A DNA stretch of 34,279 nt from a virus: the IMG/VR virus record IMGVR_UViG_3300017667_000007, positions 1-34,279 of that record; one strand, given 5' to 3'. The position numbers and the translations under genes are program-made. Positions 29,426 through 34,279 of the stretch are shown here, piece by piece (the stretch's first letter is position 1; every line of letters starts with the position of its first letter). The notes beneath the pieces are model-generated. The model did not search any database. It saw only the letters and a list, made by a program, of their open reading frames with translations, and had not been told where the DNA came from.

Positions 29426-30049
29426 ATGACCGTCCGCCTCATCGTCGATGTCGACACCAAGGGCATCGAGAACATGCTGGCGGCCGCCGGTGACCGCGCG
29501 CCCGTCGCCATCGCCCGCGCCTTGAACCGCGCGGGAACGCCGGCGAAGAATGCCTATCTCCGGCAGGTGCGCAATACTCTCGGCCTGAAGAACTGGCGTC
29601 ACGGCGGCAAGGCCTCCGCCTCCGCCGTGACCGCGATGGAGCGCCGCACCAGCGCCCGCAAGGCCAATCCGGGCCGGCTTGAGTATTCCCTCGTCGGCTT
29701 CGGCCAGGGCCTCAACGCCAAATATTACGACCCGAAGGAAGCGCCGGGCGGAGCCAATGTCAATTGGCTCGGCTCGCGCCAGACCATCGCCCGCAGCTTC
29801 TATCTCGGCGGGCGATTCCCGCAGCGCAAGGTCAGCAAGCTTACGCCGAAAGGCGTCATGGTGCGCAAGGGGCCGGGCCGCTGGAACCTCGGCGGCGCCA
29901 AAGGTCCCGGCGTGCCGGAGGCCATGGTAACGCCAGGCGCGCAAGCCGTTTGGCTCGCCCATGCCCGCGCCCGCCTGCCAAAAGAAATGTCGCATCAGCT
30001 CTACGCCATCCTCGCTGGCCATGCGCGCGGCAGCTGGAAGCCCACATGA
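29426..30049 (+). CDS. Minor tail protein Z-like / tail completion protein
   Basis: 207 residues. N-terminal VRLIVDVDTKGIENMLAAAGDRAPVAIARALNRAGTPAKNAYLRQVRNTLGLK is the pattern of gpZ-like tail completion proteins. A basic middle (GRFPQRKVSKLTPKGVMVRKGPGRW) follows, then a helical C-terminus (SHQLYAILAGHARGSW). It helps finish the tail and join it to the head in lambda-like systems. It starts two bases after the previous stop and overlaps the next gene as ATGA. Confidence 0.75.
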   Translation: MTVRLIVDVDTKGIENMLAAAGDRAPVAIARALNRAGTPAKNAYLRQVRNTLGLKNWRHGGKASASAVTAMERRTSARKANPGRLEYSLVGFGQGLNAKYYDPKEAPGGANVNWLGSRQTIARSFYLGGRFPQRKVSKLTPKGVMVRKGPGRWNLGGAKGPGVPEAMVTPGAQAVWLAHARARLPKEMSHQLYAILAGHARGSWKPT

Positions 30050-30450
30050 CCTCCGCCTTCGCCGCCGTTGAAACCCTGATGATGGATGCGAGCCAGGCGC
30101 TTTTCGGCGAGACCTTGCCCGCCACGCTCTATCCGATGGCGAAGACAGGCGGGCCGAACGGGATCATCGGCTCCGATCCGGCCCGGGCCGCGCAAAGCGT
30201 CCGCGCGATCCGCTCGGAATGGTCGGCCGAGGTCGACACCTCCGACAATGGCATGGGCCGCAGCGCGGGCGCGTTCCGGCTCGGCGTCAACGCCACGCGC
30301 CACATCGCCACTTTGGCCATGGCCGATCTCGCCTGGCTGCCGAAGCGCGACGATGAACTTGTTTACGCCGGCGCGCCGGCGCGCTTCCGCATCGCCGAGG
30401 TGATGCCGGATGGCGGCGCGGGCTTCCGCCTCACGCTGAACGCGGTCTGA
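30046..30450 (+). CDS. Hypothetical head-tail region protein, 134 aa
   Basis: Not firmly recognised. AFAAVETLMMDASQALFGETLPATLYPMAKTGG, then SVRAIRSEWSAEVDTSDNGMGRSAGAFRLGVNATRH, then LVYAGAPARFRIAEVMPDGGAGFRLTLNAV suggests a small beta-rich protein. It is placed where phages of this type have a head-tail connector or adaptor (lambda gpFII-like position). The ATG overlaps the gpZ-like stop (ATGA); an in-frame continuation upstream belongs to the other gene. Function inferred from position. Confidence 0.65.
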   Translation: MTSAFAAVETLMMDASQALFGETLPATLYPMAKTGGPNGIIGSDPARAAQSVRAIRSEWSAEVDTSDNGMGRSAGAFRLGVNATRHIATLAMADLAWLPKRDDELVYAGAPARFRIAEVMPDGGAGFRLTLNAV

Positions 30451-30454
30451 CGCT

Positions 30455-31249
30455 ATGAGCCTTTCACACCTTGCCCTGCGCATCGCCGTGATTGAGGCGC
30501 TCGCGCCCGCCGCGCAATATGCCGCCGCCGTTCCGGTCTGGCCCACGCTGGCCCGAGGCCGCGTGGTCGACAGCCAGATCGAAGCGGAGCCCGCCACCGA
30601 AGCCGAGGCCCGCACGCCGCTGATCGTGGTCTATACCGACGATGCGAAGCGCGAGGGCTATGGCTCCGCGCCCGACGTGTTCGACGGCGCTGAAACCGTG
30701 ACGCTGGCGATCGAAATCCTCGTGCCGGTGCTGGTCGAGGTGGAGCAGGGCGTCACCCAATTCCTGCCCGCCGCCGCAACCGATGCCCGGGCCGAGGCCT
30801 GGCTGAACCTCATGGTGCAGCAGGTTTCCGAAACGCTGGACCGCAGCCGCATGGATGGCGTTTTGCGCCATGTGCTGATCGCCATCGGCAAGATCGAAAG
30901 CCGGCCCTGGACCGATGCGCAGACATCGCTCAGGCTCTCGGCAAGGCGGATCGAATGCGAATGCGCGGTGCGCGCCGCCACGGCGCTGCAGCCCGGCCTC
31001 ACCGGGCTCGACCGCCTGCCCTCGCCGCTTTCCGAAGTGGCGAAGGAATTGCCCGCCAATGCCTATGGCCGCGCCATCGCCAATGATCTGGCGGCGCTGC
31101 TCTCGCCCGCGCCGGCGGATTTCCCGGCGCTGAACGATATTCGCCTCGCCGTCAATCTCACCCGCTCGGATGGCTCCGCGGAGCCGCCCGCCGCAGATCC
31201 CGCCGCCACGCCGCCCGTTGGCGATGCTGTCGCCAAAATCACGCCCTGA
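30455..31249 (+). CDS. Possible tail terminator or neck protein, 264 aa
   Basis: Not recognised with confidence. The first 180 residues read as a mixed fold with TPLIVVYTDDAKREGYG, TVTLAIEILVPVLVEVEQGVTQF and AEAWLNLMVQQVSETLDRSRMDG. The rest is Pro/Ala-rich and probably disordered. The place between the connector-like gene and the sheath is where Mu-like and related phages keep the tail terminator (gp37-like). The start at 30455 is preceded by a four-base gap; no strong ribosome-binding site is seen. Confidence 0.6.
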   Translation: MSLSHLALRIAVIEALAPAAQYAAAVPVWPTLARGRVVDSQIEAEPATEAEARTPLIVVYTDDAKREGYGSAPDVFDGAETVTLAIEILVPVLVEVEQGVTQFLPAAATDARAEAWLNLMVQQVSETLDRSRMDGVLRHVLIAIGKIESRPWTDAQTSLRLSARRIECECAVRAATALQPGLTGLDRLPSPLSEVAKELPANAYGRAIANDLAALLSPAPADFPALNDIRLAVNLTRSDGSAEPPAADPAATPPVGDAVAKITP

Positions 31250-31258
31250 GAGGTCCCC

Positions 31259-31522
31259 ATGCTTGTCCGCCTCGCCAATCCCGAACACATGCTGCCCTGG
31301 CCCGGCGTTCCCGGCCGCATCGTCACCGGCGATGAGGTGGTGGAGATCAATGAGAACCACCCGTTCTGGGGCGCATGTCTCAGGGATGGGAGTTTGGTGG
31401 AGGTGGTTGATTCTCCTGCCCCGCTCGCGACTTCTTCTGCCCCGCTCGCTCCGGACGCTGCTCGTCCGCTCGCGGGGGAACCTGGCCCAGCCGTCGCGAA
31501 GCCCGCCAAGACAACCGCCTGA
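31259..31522 (+). CDS. Small protein before the sheath, DUF2635-like
   Basis: 87 residues. The first 50 (MLVRLANPEHMLPWPGVPGRIVTGDEVVEINENHPFWGACLRDGSLVEVVD) resemble the short DUF2635 proteins found just before contractile-sheath genes in Mu-like phages. An AGAGG ribosome-binding site precedes the ATG. The C-terminal 35 residues are encoded by family B element DNA (31441-31476) and a partial copy before it, giving PLAPDAARPLAG. This looks like an in-frame insertion, since the core protein is complete before it. Confidence 0.6.
   Translation: MLVRLANPEHMLPWPGVPGRIVTGDEVVEINENHPFWGACLRDGSLVEVVDSPAPLATSSAPLAPDAARPLAGEPGPAVAKPAKTTA
31441..31476. repeat. Dispersed palindromic element, family B, copy 4
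   Basis: 36 bp, outer CCCGC/GCGGG, inner GGACG-CTGCT-CGTCC. Identical to copy 5. Lies in frame in the small gene before the sheath. Confidence 0.85.
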
Positions 31523-31532
31523 TTCTTTAGTT

Positions 31533-31568
31533 CCCGCTCGCTCCGGACGCTGCTCGTCCGCTCGCGGG
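31533..31568. repeat. Dispersed palindromic element, family B, copy 5
   Basis: 36 bp identical to copy 4, 56 bases downstream of it and outside coding sequence. It is followed after 26 bases by a family A element. Confidence 0.85.
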
Positions 31569-31594
31569 TGTTTGCACCACGTTTGAACTGCTCC

Positions 31595-31656
31595 GCCGAA
31601 TCCGTGCGGAGCGAAGCTGCAAGCTTGCTTGCGGCGCAGTCCCGCACGGCTTCGGC
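31595..31656. repeat. Dispersed palindromic element, family A, copy 5
   Basis: Outer stem CCGTGCGG against CCGCACGG, extended after one mismatch by GCCGAA/TTCGGC. Internal loop AGCGAA/GCAGTC, inner hairpin GCTGCAAGC / TT / GCTTGCGGC. Intergenic, just upstream of the sheath ribosome-binding site. With copy 5 of family B it fills the 154-base gap 31523-31676. Confidence 0.88.
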
Positions 31657-31676
31657 CAGCAAAAAGGACCCTTCCC

Positions 31677-33182
31677 ATGCCGTTCATGTTCAACTTCATC
31701 CCCGGCGCCTCCAGCTTCCGCGCGCCTGGCGCCTTCTTCGAGGCGCAATCCGGCGGCCAGTTTGTCAGCAAGACCACGACGCTCGTCATGGGCTGCCGTG
31801 GCACGAACGGCCTTGTCGCCTGGCCGAACGACACGCCGCGCATCTGCCCGACGATCGAGGAGGCCGCGACGCTCGCCGGTTTCGGCACGCCGCTTTACGA
31901 AAGCTACCGCGTGGCAAGGCTCAATGATCCCTCCGGCGAGATCTGGATCAGCTCGGTCCCCGTCACCGGCACGGCGGCGGTCTGGACCCTTACGCTGGCC
32001 TCGTTGCCGGCCACCGGCGGCGATTACGTCATCGAGATCGCCGGACGCGAGATTCGCGGCACGATGGCGGCGGGCGAAGTCGTCGCCACCACGGCCACCA
32101 ATCTGGCCGCCGCGATCAACGCTTATGCCGATCCGCTCACCAAGGCGGGACTCCCCGTCACCGCCGCCGCCGCCGCCGCTGTCGTGACGCTCACGGCGCG
32201 CACGCCGGGCGCGTTCATGAACGAGCTTGACATCTTCTCCGATCCGCTGAACGCCAACAATATCCTCGGGCCCACCGGCCGCCTCACCGTGGCGAACTCG
32301 GTGCCGGGCGTCGGCACGCCGACCGCGGCCGCCACGCTCGCCGCGCTGGGCGACGAGATTTTCGGCCAGATCATCTCGCCCTTCGGCGACGCCACCAATC
32401 TCGGCTCCGCCTCAACCGCGCTGGCCGACAGCAACGGCCGCTGGTCCTATCTGGCGCAGCTCTACGGGCATTATTCCAGCGTCGTCACCGGCAATACGGC
32501 CGCGCTCATTTCCGCCGGCGCGGCGCAGAACGACAAGCATCTTTCGCTGCTCGGCCGCGTCGCCTCGCCCACCCCTTCCTGGGAATGGGCGGCCGGCTAT
32601 TTCGCGCGCCAGTCGAACTGGCTTTACGATGACGCCAACGGCAACGCGGCCCGCAACCAGACCGGCCTGATCGTCGCGGGCGTGCGCCCGCCGCGCAACC
32701 GCGCCGACTGGCCCTCGGTGCTGACGACGCAGAACAGCCTGATCAATGCGGGCATCTGCACATGGGCCGTCGACGGTGCCGGTAATGTCGTCATCAACAA
32801 GGCGGTGACGACCTACAAGCGCAACGGCGCCGGCCAGCCGGATATCGAATTCTCCAACCTCCAGCGCATGTTCCAGGTGATGCATATCTTCCGCTACGCG
32901 CGGGCCAAGCTTTCGTTCAAACACACCAACAAATCAACCTCGGCGGCCAATCCGGCCAATGTGCCCGCGATCTCAACCGTGGACGATGTCAAGGCCGATA
33001 TGGTCGAGATCCTCTACGATCTGGAGCGTCAGGGCATCATCGAAAGCCCGGCGAAAGCGGCCAGGCTGCTGGAGGTGACGCGCGACACGGCCAATCCGTC
33101 GCGCATCAATATCGGCGCTACGGTCGACGGCACCGACCCGCTGGATATCCTGGCGGCGGTTGTGGTGTTCAGGCAGCTTTAG
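31677..33182 (+). CDS. Contractile tail sheath protein, Mu gpL-like
   Basis: 501 residues. Start MPFMFNFIPGASSFRAPGAFFE matches Mu-like sheath N-termini; blocks include RVARLNDPSGEIWISSVP, TPGAFMNELDI, ALGDEIFGQIISPFGDATNL, and the C-terminal AKADM-like VDDVKADMVEILYDLERQGIIESPAKAARLLEV. It encloses the tube and contracts at infection. The ribosome-binding site AAGGA lies before 31677; a longer GTG start upstream runs into the repeat DNA and is rejected. This gene defines the phage as a myovirus. Confidence 0.88.
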   Translation: MPFMFNFIPGASSFRAPGAFFEAQSGGQFVSKTTTLVMGCRGTNGLVAWPNDTPRICPTIEEAATLAGFGTPLYESYRVARLNDPSGEIWISSVPVTGTAAVWTLTLASLPATGGDYVIEIAGREIRGTMAAGEVVATTATNLAAAINAYADPLTKAGLPVTAAAAAAVVTLTARTPGAFMNELDIFSDPLNANNILGPTGRLTVANSVPGVGTPTAAATLAALGDEIFGQIISPFGDATNLGSASTALADSNGRWSYLAQLYGHYSSVVTGNTAALISAGAAQNDKHLSLLGRVASPTPSWEWAAGYFARQSNWLYDDANGNAARNQTGLIVAGVRPPRNRADWPSVLTTQNSLINAGICTWAVDGAGNVVINKAVTTYKRNGAGQPDIEFSNLQRMFQVMHIFRYARAKLSFKHTNKSTSAANPANVPAISTVDDVKADMVEILYDLERQGIIESPAKAARLLEVTRDTANPSRINIGATVDGTDPLDILAAVVVFRQL

Positions 33183-33186
33183 TTTT

Positions 33187-33244
33187 CCCACTCCTTCGGG
33201 ACTTCGCCGCAAGCAAGCTTGCAGCTTCGCTCCTCCATCGTGGG
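33187..33244. repeat. Dispersed palindromic element, family A, copy 6 (minus orientation)
   Basis: Inner stem GCCGCAAGC (33206-33214) / AA / GCTTGCAGC (33217-33225), loop GACTTC opposite TTCGCT. Outer arms pair only at CCCAC/GTGGG and CC-GG. Reverse orientation to the other copies; it fills the gap between sheath and tube genes. Confidence 0.75.
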
Positions 33245-33281
33245 ATGGGGGAGTTAAACCCAACACCACGGAGAAACCAAA

Positions 33282-33665
33282 ATGGCCGATTTTGGCGGCA
33301 TCATCAAATTCCGTCTGCCGGACGGGAGCAACCTCACCGTGCGCGGCTCAGTCACGCATATGCCGGGCCGCTTCAGCTACGAGAAGATCAACAATTACGA
33401 CGGCTCGCTGGACCGCTCGCTCAAGCCGGAGGGCTATGAATTCTCGCTCTCCCTCGCCGGCCGCGCCGTCAATGGCGAAAGGCTGGATTACGATGCGCTG
33501 ATGGCGCAATCGGGCGTCACCTTCACCATCCTGGGCGACACCGAGCGGGTCGACCGCACCTATGGCGGCGCCGCCCTCACCGGGCGGCCCTCGGTCGACG
33601 CCATGACCGGGGAAGTCACCGGCATCACCGGCGTCGCCGAAACCTATCTGGAGCTCGCCCGATGA
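33282..33665 (+). CDS. Tail tube protein, Mu gpM-like
   Basis: 127 residues, usual tube size. Blocks: FRLPDGSNLTVRGSVTHMPGRFSYEKINNYDGSLDRSLKPEGYEFSLSLAGRAV, ending VTGITGVAETYLELAR. It forms the inner tube under the sheath. A GGAGA ribosome-binding site lies before the ATG. The stop overlaps the next start (ATGA). Position directly after the sheath is as in Mu. Confidence 0.85.
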   Translation: MADFGGIIKFRLPDGSNLTVRGSVTHMPGRFSYEKINNYDGSLDRSLKPEGYEFSLSLAGRAVNGERLDYDALMAQSGVTFTILGDTERVDRTYGGAALTGRPSVDAMTGEVTGITGVAETYLELAR

Positions 33666-34024
33666 GCGAGACGCGCGCCGAGACGCGCGCCCAGACGCTT
33701 CCCGGCGGCAAGGTCCGGATCATTCTGGCCGAGCCCATGCTGGAGCATGGCCGCCCGGCCGAAAGCTTCACGCTCCGCCCGCCGACGATCCACGAGCAGA
33801 TCACCATCGGCGATCCGCTCACCTGGGTCGTCGGCCAGGCCTCGGCGATGCGCGTCGTCGACCGCGAGATTCTGGCGCGGCTCTTCGGCGTGCTGGTCGA
33901 GGGCGTCGATGCGGATTTCCTCGGCCGCTCCACGGACCTGCGCGCCGGGCACCTCATCGAGGAGACGATCCTCGGTTTTTTTCAGGCCGCGCGGAGCGAA
34001 CCCGCGCGCAAGTCCGGCGACTGA
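33662..34024 (+). CDS. Tail assembly chaperone, short (zero-frame) product
   Basis: 120 residues. The middle (AEPMLEHGRPAESFTLRPPTIHEQITIGDPLTW, then REILARLFGVLVEGVDADFLGR) looks like Mu gp41-type tail assembly proteins, which coat the tape measure during tail growth. The last codons GGT TTT TTT CAG carry seven T (33976-33982), where ribosomes can slip back one base to make a longer product. It starts in the tube gene stop (ATGA). Confidence 0.8.
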   Translation: MSETRAETRAQTLPGGKVRIILAEPMLEHGRPAESFTLRPPTIHEQITIGDPLTWVVGQASAMRVVDREILARLFGVLVEGVDADFLGRSTDLRAGHLIEETILGFFQAARSEPARKSGD

Positions 34025-34107
34025 TCGCCTCGGGCCTCGGGCTTGATGCGATCGGCCGCATGACAGCCGACGATCTCGACCGTTACGCCGCCTTTCTGGA
34101 GGATTGA
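33662..34107 (+). CDS. Tail assembly chaperone, -1 frameshifted long product
   Basis: After the slip on T_TTT_TTT (33976-33982), translation resumes at 33982 in the -1 frame, giving 41 further residues that begin SGRAERTRAQ and end RYAAFLED before TGA at 34105-34107; total 148 residues. The added part looks like coding sequence (VRRLIASGLGLDAIGRMTADDLDRYA), ends three bases before the next ATG and has no start or ribosome-binding site of its own. Such -1 shifts between chaperone genes are conserved in long-tailed phages, including Mu. Confidence 0.8.
33976..33982 (+). promoter_or_regulatory. Slippery site for programmed -1 frameshift
   Basis: Seven T in the frame T_TTT_TTT, an ideal slippage site. 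The GC-rich sequence after it could fold, but I did not identify a specific stem or pseudoknot. Confidence 0.78.
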
Positions 34108-34110
34108 CCG

Positions 34111-34279
34111 ATGGCGACCGTGATGCGCGCCGAGGTTGCTCTTTCGGCGCAGAACGGGCTCAAGCCCGGCCTCGCCGCCGCAGCGCGCGACCTTGAGCGC
34201 TTCCGGCAGTTGCAGAACCGCGCGGCCGCCTCGATGCGCGGCCAGGAAGTGATGGAGCGTGTCGGCGGCGCGTTCCGCA
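34111..34279 (+). CDS. Tape measure protein, N-terminal part, cut by window end
   Basis: 56 residues visible: MATVMRAEVALSAQNGLKPGLAAAARDLERFRQLQNRAAASMRGQ and onward. The helical, Ala/Gln-rich start directly after the frameshifted chaperone is the normal place and form of a tape measure protein, which sets tail length. It starts three bases after the long chaperone stop and runs off the right edge. The call rests mainly on position. Confidence 0.6.
   Translation, partial: MATVMRAEVALSAQNGLKPGLAAAARDLERFRQLQNRAAASMRGQEVMERVGGAFR

Noticed and set aside
31629-31676. Longer GTG start for the sheath gene
   Set aside because: The added codons are repeat-element DNA; the ATG at 31677 has a good ribosome-binding site and the usual N-terminus.

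Overview
The window is GC-rich DNA from a temperate, contractile-tailed phage of an alphaproteobacterium, probably of the order Hyphomicrobiales. The host call rests on base composition, codon use and the look of the accessory proteins. It is an inference, and I cannot name a genus. Nothing clearly chromosomal is visible. An apparently intact attP-like site lies inside the window with phage-type genes on both sides, so the DNA looks like a circular or excised phage genome opened at an arbitrary point, or a tandem arrangement.

Layout: (1) 1-1.3 kb, rightward metallophosphoesterase and MazG-like/DUF5664 genes closed by a terminator. (2) 1.4-3.9 kb, leftward accessory genes: small Cys protein, Ead-type coiled coil, three unknowns, secreted nuclease. 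(3) 3.9-4.2 kb, attP carrying the 5' half of a tRNA-Pro(TGG) gene between repeated TGGGAA motifs. (4) 4.1-12.9 kb, a tightly overlapped leftward early operon: integrase, excisionase-like protein, PD-(D/E)XK-like nuclease, DUF4326, small membrane protein, DUF5131, SSB, a 13-repeat basic protein, a complete DnaN sliding clamp and an HD hydrolase. (5) 12.9-14.1 kb, immunity region: CI-like repressor with S24 protease domain, two operator pairs of AACCG-N5-CGGTT form, a secreted cysteine-rich protein, and a Cro-like gene. (6) 14.1-20.7 kb, rightward replication operon: zinc/toprim primase, DNA methyltransferase, a stand-alone MutS domain I, and a P4-type primase/helicase. (7) 20.7-21.0 kb, a non-coding, repeat-rich candidate origin. 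(8) 22.3 kb to the end, lambda-like packaging and head genes (Nu1/GpA terminase, gpW, lambda-type portal, fused protease-capsid, DUF2190) followed by Mu-like contractile tail genes (sheath, tube, frameshifted assembly chaperone, start of the tape measure).

How it works together: the repressor probably holds the leftward and rightward promoters off through matching operators. The leftward operon supplies recombination, a sliding clamp and SSB. The rightward operon supplies primase and helicase acting at the candidate origin. The late block builds a lambda-type head on a Mu-type contractile tail. Lysis, baseplate and fibre genes are not in the window.

The most unusual feature is a set of dispersed palindromic elements in two families, six copies of A and five of B. 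Family A has a conserved internal loop and two stems whose bases change in a compensating way between copies. Several copies lie in frame inside phage genes (primase, methyltransferase, HD hydrolase, a membrane protein, a small tail-region protein). Other points of note are the orphan MutS mismatch-recognition domain, the helically phased TCTAC repeats, an attP holding the 5' rather than the 3' tRNA half, and probable leaderless cro and cI transcripts.
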